A DNA stretch of 64,000 nt, taken from NCBI RefSeq assembly GCF_002285285.1, contig NZ_NSJF01000005.1, forward strand, positions 124,001 through 188,000. Direction: 5' to 3'. Both the position numbers and the translations under genes were made by a program. This document shows positions 34,984 through 42,947 of the stretch, one piece after another (the first letter of the stretch is position 1; each line of letters starts with the position of its first letter). The notes under the pieces were generated by a model, which was given only the letters and a program-made list of their open reading frames with translations, was not told the origin of the DNA and made no database searches. The DNA comes from Vandammella animalimorsus. Lineage in GTDB: Bacteria > Pseudomonadota > Gammaproteobacteria > Burkholderiales > Burkholderiaceae_C.

Positions 34984-35292
34984 ATGCAAGATGGAATCAA
35001 GATCAGCGAATTGCGCGAAATGGCTAATAAGATATTCGATGAATTTGAGCAAATGGGTTGTTCTGAATTTGTTTTGAATGAGGATTTTTATTGGGATATT
35101 CATGAGAATGAGCGGTATGATCTTAAAAGGGAGCCTGAGGGGTGTGCTGTCGGTCAATTGTTTGATGATATTTATTTTTTAAGAAAAATGTTGGAGGGTG
35201 AGGAGGCGGTTTGCTCTATTATGTTTATCCATCTGGCTCCAATTCTTAGATACATGGCTTTGCATGTTGGGTTTTCTGAAAGTCGATCATGA
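34984..35292 (+). CDS. Small acidic immunity-like protein
   Basis: A 102-residue acidic protein, MQDGIKISELREMANKIFDE onward, with the segment LNEDFYWDIHENERYDLKRE followed by VGQLFDDIYFLRKMLEGEE and a C-terminal helix HLAPILRYMALHVG. The pattern YYWDI...YDL...P...VGQL.DD...L is one I associate with small proteins frequently found in toxin-immunity loci, without a firm family name. The start codon is preceded by GAGAGTATGAGAG, an acceptable ribosome-binding context. Confidence 0.6.
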   Translation: MQDGIKISELREMANKIFDEFEQMGCSEFVLNEDFYWDIHENERYDLKREPEGCAVGQLFDDIYFLRKMLEGEEAVCSIMFIHLAPILRYMALHVGFSESRS

Positions 35293-35429
35293 GGTGATGT
35301 AGGGTGAGCGCTTTAAGATGCTGTCATAAAATAATTTTGTAATTTGAGAGGGGTAGATTATAAAAGTCAATTTCAATAAGGGGTGTTGATAGGGTGTGCG
35401 TTTGTTTTAAGTGGCGGAGGAGGTGCGAA

Positions 35430-35813
35430 GTGAGAAATAGAGCAAGGTTCATTGAGAATGAATTCATGTTGATGGGGCTTGATTCACTCAAACTTTACTC
35501 GGAATGGTTGAGTGGTGATTTTTATGATTTTGGGTTGGTTTATGGTGGTTATTGTAAGTATTTGGGCTTTTTTATGAATGCTGACGGCTTGATGTTTATT
35601 TATGTTGCTGATGATGGGTTGGTTTCAAGATATCCTGTGGTAGTTTTTGATCTGGCTGAGTCAAACAAGAGTTTATGCTGTAAGAAAAGCTGTGGTGGCA
35701 TTGATTTTATTCCTGATAGATTGATTCGGCATCATAATTGGTTTGAGCGTTATTTGGATGAGGATGATGAGGTTGTGGCTGATGTGAACTTTTTGATTGA
35801 TTTGGATGATTGA
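35430..35813 (+). CDS. Hypothetical protein of the AT-rich island, GTG start
   Basis: A 127-residue acidic protein. The GTG at 35430 is 6 nt after GGAGG, a near-perfect Shine-Dalgarno, and is preferred over the open upstream frame. It begins MRNRARFIENEFMLMGLDSL; the middle holds FGLVYGGYCKYLGFFMNADG and an Asp-rich end EDDEVVADVNFLIDLDD. The size and fold pattern resemble SMI1/KNR4- or Imm-type small globular proteins, but no motif is decisive. Confidence 0.6.
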   Translation: MRNRARFIENEFMLMGLDSLKLYSEWLSGDFYDFGLVYGGYCKYLGFFMNADGLMFIYVADDGLVSRYPVVVFDLAESNKSLCCKKSCGGIDFIPDRLIRHHNWFERYLDEDDEVVADVNFLIDLDD

Positions 35814-35952
35814 TGGGTGTTGTTGATGAGGGTTGTATTTTTGCCAAGTGATGGATTTTTTGCTGGTGTGTTGTGAATTTTTAATCTCTGGGTTTTGGGT
35901 GATTGTGGATTGGTTTGCATCATGATTTGAGAGTTATCGTTGTGAGGCAAAA

Positions 35953-36465
35953 ATGGATGAGGTTGGTTACAACAAAGAAATGGATTTGATCTATAGGATG
36001 ATTGGTGATGGAAAGTACGCTTTGGCTGTTAAAAGCATGATGCTGGAAGAAGGGTTTGGGTTGAAGGGCGTTTATAGATTTGATGCAAATCATTCTTGGT
36101 ATGTACTGGGTAGTATTTTTCTGAAGAGTGGAGATCATGCGCTGGCCATCAAAGCCTTTAAGCGGTCGCTGAAATCATGGCCTGGGGATGTCGATGCCTT
36201 GATGGCCGTTGGAAATGTGTATGGCGAAATGGGTAGGTGCAAGATGGCGGAGAGATTTTTCAGGAAGGGGCTCTTGATAAGACCTGAAAATAGTGGTCTT
36301 AGATTCAATCTTGCAAATGCGCTTTTTGATCAAGGAAAATTGGATTTGGCGCGTAAGGAATACGAGTTGATTGCCAAGAAGGGGGAGGGGCTTTCCGATA
36401 AGGCCAAGAAAATGATGAGCGTCATCACCCAGAAAATTGGGAAGGGCGCCCACCATCGACCATGA
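35953..36465 (+). CDS. Tetratricopeptide-repeat protein
   Basis: A 170-residue protein from ATG 35953. Residues about 47-140 hold three TPR units: SWYVLGSIFLKSGDHALAIK, then VDALMAVGNVYGEMGRCKMA and SGLRFNLANALFDQGKLDLA, each with the Trp/Leu/Gly/Ala/Pro pattern. These form a helical surface for protein binding; there is no enzyme domain or signal peptide. It is the last gene of the AT-rich series and its base composition is closer to that of the chromosome than the preceding genes. Confidence 0.75.
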   Translation: MDEVGYNKEMDLIYRMIGDGKYALAVKSMMLEEGFGLKGVYRFDANHSWYVLGSIFLKSGDHALAIKAFKRSLKSWPGDVDALMAVGNVYGEMGRCKMAERFFRKGLLIRPENSGLRFNLANALFDQGKLDLARKEYELIAKKGEGLSDKAKKMMSVITQKIGKGAHHRP

Positions 36466-36740
36466 GTGAATGTTCAGGGCGGGCCATGACCATCGAGTGC
36501 AAGCCAGAGTCAGGCTGTGCTAGAACTTCGGACTCGATCCTGCCTGTTGGGGGTTTGCGGTTGTGGCGCTTGTGAGACTGGGCTGAGGCAGGTTGGCTGG
36601 CTCGTTGGTGCCTTGTATCTTGTGGGCACTGTGCAAGGCCCGGGCTGCGCGCCTGGCTGCGAGAGTTGGGGCTGATTCGCGCCAAAGCCCGGGCTGTGAG
36701 AGGACTGCTGGATTGCCTTTCCAACCCGCGAATGGACAAT
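36466..36740. other. Non-coding region at the right edge of the island
   Basis: Base composition returns to GC-rich here. No credible gene on either strand, and no duplication of either flanking tRNA end that would mark an attachment site. Confidence 0.5.
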
Positions 36741-36775
36741 AAAAAAGGACTTGGAGAAAATCCAAGTCCTTTTTT
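36741..36775 (-). terminator. Intrinsic terminator after tRNA-Val
   Basis: The stem AAAAAAGGACTTGGA pairs with TCCAAGTCCTTTTTT around a short AGAAAA loop. On the minus strand it follows the tRNA-Val gene by 20 bp; the symmetrical A and T runs let it also stop transcripts coming from the island. Confidence 0.88.
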
Positions 36776-36794
36776 GTTGAGATCGGGTGGGTGT

Positions 36795-36870
36795 TGGTGG
36801 GTGCTAACGGGGTCGAACCGCTGACCTACGCCTTGTAAGGGCGCCGCTCTACCAACTGAGCTAAGCACCC
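36795..36870 (-). tRNA. tRNA-Val, anticodon UAC
   Basis: A 76-nt cloverleaf on the minus strand. The acceptor stem GGGTGCT pairs with AGCACCC, the discriminator is A, and CCA is encoded (36797-36795). The anticodon loop CTTACAA gives TAC; the T arm is GGTTCGACCCC. It lies 13 bp after the HU gene stop and is probably co-transcribed with it. Confidence 0.96.
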
Positions 36871-36883
36871 CACCGCAAAGCGC

Positions 36884-37156
36884 TCATTTTACAGCATCTT
36901 TGAGGGCTTTTCCGGCGCGGAACTTGGGCACTTTGGCGGCTTTGATCTTGATGCTCTCGCCGGTTTGCGGGTTGCGGCCTTTGCGGGCGGCGCGCTTGGA
37001 GACTTCGAAGGTGCCGAAGCCGATGACCGACACGGTGCCGCCTTTTTTCAGGGTGGTCTTGATGGCGCCGATGGTGGCTTCCAGCGCGCGGGCGGCGGCA
37101 GCTTTGGAGATGTCTGCCTGGGCGGCGATGTGTTCGACCAGTTCTGTTTTGTTCAC
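36884..37156 (-). CDS. DNA-binding protein HU
   Basis: A 90-residue nucleoid protein. [20 protein letters not shown] is the N-terminal dimerisation helix region, [20 protein letters not shown] the DNA-binding beta arm with its Pro at the tip, and [19 protein letters not shown] the C-terminus. It bends and compacts DNA as a dimer. HU-beta-type by sequence. It is followed immediately by tRNA-Val on the same strand. Confidence 0.95.
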   Translation of the reverse strand: MNKTELVEHIAAQADISKAAAARALEATIGAIKTTLKKGGTVSVIGFGTFEVSKRAARKGRNPQTGESIKIKAAKVPKFRAGKALKDAVK

Positions 37157-37446
37157 GGTATGCCTCTCTGGATGAAATGAAAACCGCCGGGCCGGGTCGG
37201 ATGGCGGACGTTGATTGATTGTGGCGCTGCACGCTGGTGCACTGGTTGCAGCGTGGCAAAGGCTCTCAGACGCGCGTGGCTTTTACATGCCATGCAGTGA
37301 CCGCGCTGCCCGGCCGGATGCCGAAAGCGGCGATTAGAGCAATGCCCCTATCTCTGTGTCAAGCATGGGACGGGCCCGCCAGCCTGGGATTAACCCTGCC
37401 ACATCGCAGTGTGATGGGCTGGCCTGCCCGGTTTGCGGGGCGGATT

Positions 37447-38016
37447 CTACTGCCCCAGGCGGGTGCGGATGGCCAAAGAGGCCTTGCGCATGTAGTAGAC
37501 CATGGACCAGATGGTCAGGCCGGCGGCCATCCACAGCAGGATTTGGCCGGGCAGCCGGCTGTGCCAGCCCGGCGGCAGCAGGCCGTCGTAGAGCAGAAAG
37601 GGGATGGCCAGCATTTGCAGCGAGGTTTTGAGTTTGCCCAGCATATGCACGGCGACGCTGGCGGCCGCGCCGATCTGGGCCATCCATTCGCGCAGGGCGG
37701 AGATGGCGATCTCGCGGCCGATGATGATCAGGGCGACGAAGACGTCGATGCGCTGCAGGTGCACCAGCAGCAGCACGGTGGAGCAGACCAGGAACTTGTC
37801 GGCCACGGGGTCGAGAAAGGCGCCAAAGGCCGATGTCTGGCCCAGGCGGCGCGCCAGATAGCCGTCTAGCCAATCGGTCAGGGCAAAGAGCACGAACAGC
37901 GCGGCGGCGATGGTGTTGGCCTGCGTGATACCTGTGGGCAGGTAGAACACCAGCACGATGCCGGGGATTGCCGCGATCCGGCTCAAGGTCAGCAGGGTGG
38001 GGAGGGTCAATGACAT
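37447..38016 (-). CDS. pgsA: CDP-diacylglycerol--glycerol-3-phosphate 3-phosphatidyltransferase
   Basis: A 189-residue inner-membrane enzyme making phosphatidylglycerophosphate from CDP-diacylglycerol. The CDP-alcohol phosphotransferase motif is DWLDGYLARRLGQTSAFGAF continuing LDPVADK near residues 55-80, with all four Asp residues. Several hydrophobic segments follow. The ATG at 38016 gives the usual MSLTLPTLLTLSRI start. uvrC lies directly upstream in the same orientation, the conserved uvrC-pgsA order of proteobacteria, often followed by tRNA genes as here. Confidence 0.95.
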   Translation of the reverse strand: MSLTLPTLLTLSRIAAIPGIVLVFYLPTGITQANTIAAALFVLFALTDWLDGYLARRLGQTSAFGAFLDPVADKFLVCSTVLLLVHLQRIDVFVALIIIGREIAISALREWMAQIGAAASVAVHMLGKLKTSLQMLAIPFLLYDGLLPPGWHSRLPGQILLWMAAGLTIWSMVYYMRKASLAIRTRLGQ

Positions 38017-38127
38017 GGTGAATGGGCGCGCCAATCGATCTTGAGCAGTGCTGTGGCATCGAATGGCTGCGTATTATCAGTGGCTTTGGTGCATGCGCTT
38101 GGCTTGCAGGCCCTGGGGCGGCCCGCT

Positions 38128-40305
38128 CTATCCGCGCAGCGTGTGGTAGATGCTTTGCGCCAGCTCGCTGGAAATGCCGTCGACGGTCATCAAGTCCTCC
38201 ACGCTGGCCTGGGCCACGCCTTGCACGCCGCCAAAGCGTTGCAGCAGGCGGGCGCGGCGCTTGGGGCCGATGCCTGGGATGTCTTCCAGGCGGCTGCCGC
38301 CGGTGCGCACGCGGGCGCGCTGGGCGCGCATGCCGGTGATGGCGAAGCGGTGCGCCTCGTCGCGGATTTGCGCCACCAGCATCAGCGCGGCGCTGCTGGG
38401 CGGCAGGCTGAGCTTGGGGCGGCCATCGGCAAAGACCAGCTCTTCCAGGCCGACCTTGCGCCCGGCGCCTTTTTCCACGCCCACCAGCAGGCTGGGGTTC
38501 AGGCCCAGTTGCTCGAAGACTGTGCGCGCTGCGGCCACCTGGCCGCGGCCGCCGTCGATGAGTACCAGGTCGGGCAGGCGCGCCATGCCGGCGCTGGCGG
38601 CCGCGTCGGCATCGGCCGCCAGTGGCTGAGCCTGGGCCGGGGCGAGTTTGCCGTAGCGCCGCGTGAGCACCTGGCGCATGGCAGCGTAGTCGTCGCCGCC
38701 GGTGATGCCCTTGATGTGGTAGCGCCGGTAGGCGCTGCTTTGCATGCGATGCTGCTGGAAGACGACGCAGGAGGCTTGCGTGGCTTCGCCAGCGGTGTGC
38801 GAGATGTCAAAGCATTCGATGCGCCAGTCGTCGAGCTGGGCTTCGTCCAGCGCCAGCCCCAGGGCCTGCGCCAGGGCTCGGGTGCGGGCTTTTTGCGAGC
38901 CTTCCTCGCCCAGCAGGCGCGCCAGTTGCAGCTGGGCATTTTTTTGCGCCATTTCCAGCCAGGCCTTGCGCTGGCCGCGTGGCTGCACCACGTTGCGCAG
39001 CGTGCGCTGGCCTTGCTGGCGCAGCAGGGCCAGCAGCTGTGGCGCGACCGGGTGGCTGGTGATCAGCAGCGCTGGTGCCGGGTAGTTCAGATAGTGTTGG
39101 GCGATGAAGGCCGCGAGGATGGCTTGCTCGGCGCTGTCCGTTGCCAAGGCATCCACACTGGTTTCTGGAGCGGAGCCTGATGCGGCATCGTCGGCCGTGG
39201 CTGGGGGGGCAGTGTCTGGGGCTGCATTGTGAGGTGCGGCGCTCTCCGGCATGTCAATGTCGGCCGTTTCGGCGCCATCGGCATCGGCGTCATCGTGCAG
39301 AGCCAGCGCGGCCTCCAGCTGGGAGGGGAAGTAGGCGCGATCGCCCAGGTGGCGGCCGCCGCGCACCATGGCCAGGTTGACGCAGGCTTTGCCGCCCTGG
39401 CGTTGCACGGCGATGATGTCCACGTCGGCATCGCCCATGGTTTCCACGGCCTGTTGCTGCAGCACGGTCGAGAGCGAGGCGATGCGATCGCGCACGGCGG
39501 CCGCCTGCTCGTATTCGAGCTGCTGGGCGTGCTGCATCATGCGCTGCTGCAGTTGCTGCACCAGCGCATCGGCCTGGCCGCCCAGCAGGGCCTGGGCCTG
39601 CTGTACGTCGGCCTGGTAGGCCTGGGCGCTGATCAGGCCAACGCAGGGCGCTGAGCAGCGCTTGATCTGGTGCAACAGGCAGGGGCGGGTGCGGTGGGCG
39701 AACACCGTGTCCTCGCAGGTGCGCAGCAGGAACACGCGCTGCAGCAGCTCGATGGTTTCCTTGACGGCCCAGGCGTTGGGGTAGGGGCCGAAGTAGTGGT
39801 GCCGGCGATCCGTGCCGCCGCGGTAGTAGCTGATGCGCGGGAAGTCTTGCGCCTGCAGCGGTTGCGCTGCCTCCCCCTGCGCGCCTTGCGCAGCCGCGCT
39901 GCGCGTTTGGCCGCGCGCCTGGCTGTGCCCGGAAATTTTCAGATAGGGGTAGCTCTTGTCGTCACGAAACAGGATGTTGTACTTGGGGTGCTGCGTCTTG
40001 ATGAGGTTGTTTTCCAGCAGCAGGGCCTCGGCCTCGGAACGCACCACGGTGGTTTGCAGCCTCGCAATCTGGCCCACCATGTGGCCGATGCGCGTGCCGC
40101 CATGCTCTTTCTGAAAGTAGCTGCTGACGCGCTTTTTCAGGCTTTTGGCCTTGCCCACGTACAGCAGCTGCTCGCGTGCATCGAAGAAACGGTACACGCC
40201 CGGCAGGCCCGGCAGGCTTTGAGCCTGCCGCAGCAGCGCCTGGCGCGTGGGCTGGGCGGCAGCCGCCTGGGGTTGGTCTGGCGGCGGTGCGGGTGTCTGG
40301 TCCAT
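38128..40305 (-). CDS. uvrC: Excinuclease ABC subunit C
   Basis: A 725-residue nucleotide-excision repair nuclease that makes both incisions in the UvrBC-DNA complex. The GIY-YIG domain (about residues 28-110) reads [20 protein letters not shown]. The UvrB-interacting UVR motif lies near residue 240, the RNase H-like C-terminal nuclease near 480-600 ([33 protein letters not shown]), and two HhH motifs end the protein ([19 protein letters not shown]). It is longer than the usual 610 because of an Asp/Ala-rich insert at about residues 345-395. Start at ATG 40305; it is upstream of pgsA. Confidence 0.96.
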   Translation of the reverse strand: MDQTPAPPPDQPQAAAAQPTRQALLRQAQSLPGLPGVYRFFDAREQLLYVGKAKSLKKRVSSYFQKEHGGTRIGHMVGQIARLQTTVVRSEAEALLLENNLIKTQHPKYNILFRDDKSYPYLKISGHSQARGQTRSAAAQGAQGEAAQPLQAQDFPRISYYRGGTDRRHHYFGPYPNAWAVKETIELLQRVFLLRTCEDTVFAHRTRPCLLHQIKRCSAPCVGLISAQAYQADVQQAQALLGGQADALVQQLQQRMMQHAQQLEYEQAAAVRDRIASLSTVLQQQAVETMGDADVDIIAVQRQGGKACVNLAMVRGGRHLGDRAYFPSQLEAALALHDDADADGAETADIDMPESAAPHNAAPDTAPPATADDAASGSAPETSVDALATDSAEQAILAAFIAQHYLNYPAPALLITSHPVAPQLLALLRQQGQRTLRNVVQPRGQRKAWLEMAQKNAQLQLARLLGEEGSQKARTRALAQALGLALDEAQLDDWRIECFDISHTAGEATQASCVVFQQHRMQSSAYRRYHIKGITGGDDYAAMRQVLTRRYGKLAPAQAQPLAADADAAASAGMARLPDLVLIDGGRGQVAAARTVFEQLGLNPSLLVGVEKGAGRKVGLEELVFADGRPKLSLPPSSAALMLVAQIRDEAHRFAITGMRAQRARVRTGGSRLEDIPGIGPKRRARLLQRFGGVQGVAQASVEDLMTVDGISSELAQSIYHTLRG

Positions 40306-40529
40306 CGTATAGGGGTAATTGGAGCGTCGGCAGGCCAGTGTGTGCCCATGCGGGAAGGGCTGCAGGAGGGTTCGCACGGCCATGAATGGGCGAGCCGCTG
40401 CAATGGGCCGGGCGTTTCCTGCGGTTTCCTTTACACTGCGCGGCTCGCTCGGCCAGCGGCACTGGCCGGGGGCATTGTGCCCCGATTCGTTTTCCATTTC
40501 GAACTGGCGCAGCCAGTCTGGAGTGCCTC

Positions 40530-42818
40530 ATGAAATTTCGCTTTCCCATCGTCATCATCGACGAGGACTACCGCTCCGACAACACCTCGGGCCTGGGTAT
40601 CCGCGCCCTGGCCGAAGCCATCGAGAAAGAGGGCTTCGAGGTCGTCGGCGCCACCAGCTATGGCGATCTGCGCCAGTTCGCCCAGCAGCAAAGCCGCGCC
40701 AGCGCCTTTGTGCTGTCCATCGACGATGAGGAGCTGATCGAGAGCGAGGGCGATGAGGAGGCCGAGGTCATTGTCGAGCTGCGCGATTTCATCGGCGAGG
40801 TGCGCCGCCGCAATGATGAGGTGCCCATCTACATCCACGGCGAGACCAAGACCAGCCAGCACCTGCCCAACGACATCCTGCGCGAGCTGCACGGCTTCAT
40901 CCACATGTTCGAGGACACGCCCGAGTTCGTCGCGCGCCATCTCATCCGCGAAGCCAAGAATTACCTGGAGAGCATCCAGCCGCCGTTCTTCAAGGCGCTG
41001 CTGGACTATGCCGAGGACGGCTCCTACTCCTGGCACTGCCCGGGGCACTCGGGCGGCGTGGCCTTTTTGAAGAGCCCCATCGGCCAGATGTACCACCAGT
41101 TCTACGGCGAGAACATGCTGCGCGCCGACGTGTGCAATGCCGTGGAGGAGCTGGGCCAGCTGCTGGACCACAACGGCGCCATTGGCGAGAGCGAGCGCAA
41201 CGCTGCGCGCATCTTCAACGCCGACCACTGTTTTTTCGTCACCAACGGCACCAGCACGTCCAACAAGATCGTCTGGCACCACACGGTGGCGCCCGGCGAC
41301 GTGGTGGTGGTCGATCGCAACTGCCACAAGTCCATCCTGCACAGCATCATCATGACCGGCGCGATCCCGGTGTTCCTCAAGCCCACGCGCAACCACTACG
41401 GCATCATCGGCCCCATTCCCAAGAGCGAGTTCGAGCCGGCCAGCATCCAGAAAAAGATCAAGGCGCATCCGCTGCTCAAGGGCGTGGATGCCAAGAAGGT
41501 GCGCCCGCGCGTGCTGACGCTGACGCAATCGACCTACGACGGCGTGCTCTACAACACCGAAACCATCAAGCAAATGCTCGATGGCTACGTGGACAACCTG
41601 CATTTTGACGAAGCCTGGCTGCCGCACGCGGCCTTCAACCCCTTCTACGGCACCTACCACGCCATGGGCCGCAAGCGCGCCCGGCCCAAGACCAGCGTGG
41701 TGTACTCCACCCAATCCATCCACAAGCTGCTGGCCGGCATCAGCCAGGCCAGCCACGTGCTGGTGCAGGACTCGCAGGAGCAAAAGCTCGATCGCGCGCT
41801 GTTCAACGAAGCCTATCTGATGCACACCAGCACCAGCCCGCAGTACAGCATCATCGCCAGCTGCGACGTGGCCGCCGCGATGATGGAGCTGCCCGGCGGC
41901 CAGGCGCTGGTGGAGGAGAGCCTGCAGGAAGCGCTGGACTTCCGCCGCGCCATGCGCAAAGTCGAGCAGGACTTTGGCAAGAACGACTGGTGGTTCAAAG
42001 TCTGGGGCCCCGAGGCGCTGGCCGAGCAGGGCGTGGGCCGCTCGGCCGACTGGATCATCCGCAGCAACGGCAGCAAGAGCCGCAAGGCATCGAGCAACTG
42101 GCACGGCTTTGGCAATCTGGCCGACGGCTTCAACATGCTCGATCCGATCAAGGCCACCATCGTCACGCCGGGGCTGGATCTGGATGGCAAGTTCGACAAG
42201 ACCGGCATCCCCGCCGCCATCGTCACCAAGTTCCTGGCCGAGCACGGCGTGGTGGTGGAGAAGACGGGCCTGTACAGCTTTTTCGTCATGTTCACCATCG
42301 GCATCACCAAGGGCCGCTGGAACACGCTGCTCACCGCCCTGCAGCAGTTCAAGGACGACTACGACAAGAACCAGCCGCTGTGGCGCATCATGCCCGAGTT
42401 CAGCCACCAGCACCGCCGCTACGAGCGCATGGGCCTGCGCGATCTGTGCCAGCACGTGCACCAGCTCTACGCCAAGTACGACATTGCGCGCCTGACCACG
42501 GAGATCTATCTGTCGGACCTCAAGCCCGCCATGCGCCCGGCCGATGCCTACGCCCACATCGCGCACCGCAAGACCGAGCGCGTGCCCATCGACGAGCTCG
42601 AAGGCCGCATCACCGTGGGCCTGGTCACGCCGTACCCGCCGGGCATTCCGCTGCTCATTCCAGGCGAAGTCTTCAACCGCAAGATCGTCGATTACCTGAA
42701 GTTCGCGCGTGAATTCGCGCAGCAACTGCCAGGCTTTGAGACCGACATCCATGGCCTGGTCGTGCAGGTGCAGCCCGACGGCAGCAAGCAGTTCTTTGCC
42801 GATTGCGTGGCCCAGTGA
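40530..42818 (+). CDS. PLP-dependent ornithine/lysine/arginine decarboxylase
   Basis: A 762-residue fold-type I decarboxylase of the AdiA/LdcI/SpeF family. The N-terminal wing is a CheY-like receiver fold (IVIIDEDYRSDNTSGLGIRA). The core has Lys399 in QSIHKLLAGISQ as the PLP Schiff base, and LHFDEAWLPHAAF with the Asp that contacts the pyridine nitrogen. The C-terminal domain has GRITVGLVTPYPPGIPLLIPGE. Family members form decamers and consume protons in acid resistance or make polyamines. Substrate among the three amino acids is not decidable by eye; no antiporter gene is adjacent. It ends at a strong terminator. Confidence 0.92.
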   Translation: MKFRFPIVIIDEDYRSDNTSGLGIRALAEAIEKEGFEVVGATSYGDLRQFAQQQSRASAFVLSIDDEELIESEGDEEAEVIVELRDFIGEVRRRNDEVPIYIHGETKTSQHLPNDILRELHGFIHMFEDTPEFVARHLIREAKNYLESIQPPFFKALLDYAEDGSYSWHCPGHSGGVAFLKSPIGQMYHQFYGENMLRADVCNAVEELGQLLDHNGAIGESERNAARIFNADHCFFVTNGTSTSNKIVWHHTVAPGDVVVVDRNCHKSILHSIIMTGAIPVFLKPTRNHYGIIGPIPKSEFEPASIQKKIKAHPLLKGVDAKKVRPRVLTLTQSTYDGVLYNTETIKQMLDGYVDNLHFDEAWLPHAAFNPFYGTYHAMGRKRARPKTSVVYSTQSIHKLLAGISQASHVLVQDSQEQKLDRALFNEAYLMHTSTSPQYSIIASCDVAAAMMELPGGQALVEESLQEALDFRRAMRKVEQDFGKNDWWFKVWGPEALAEQGVGRSADWIIRSNGSKSRKASSNWHGFGNLADGFNMLDPIKATIVTPGLDLDGKFDKTGIPAAIVTKFLAEHGVVVEKTGLYSFFVMFTIGITKGRWNTLLTALQQFKDDYDKNQPLWRIMPEFSHQHRRYERMGLRDLCQHVHQLYAKYDIARLTTEIYLSDLKPAMRPADAYAHIAHRKTERVPIDELEGRITVGLVTPYPPGIPLLIPGEVFNRKIVDYLKFAREFAQQLPGFETDIHGLVVQVQPDGSKQFFADCVAQ

Positions 42819-42858
42819 TGCTGTGCGGCGGGCTGCCTTGGCCTGCGCCCCATCCATG

Positions 42859-42886
42859 CGCCGCAGCCCTGGCTGCGGCGTTTTTT
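42859..42886 (+). terminator. Intrinsic terminator of the decarboxylase gene
   Basis: The perfect 10-bp stem CGCCGCAGCC / GGCTGCGGCG with a 2-nt loop is followed by six T, 40 bp after the stop codon. Confidence 0.9.
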
Positions 42887-42947
42887 CCGCTGGGCGCTGA
42901 CTGGGCGCTTTTTGACTCTTCCCGATCCGTGACCGCAAGGCCCACCC

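Noticed and set aside
30158-36870. Classical genomic island with att sites in the two tRNA genes
   Set aside because: No integrase and no direct repeat of either tRNA 3' end was found at the other boundary, so I call it only an AT-rich accessory region.
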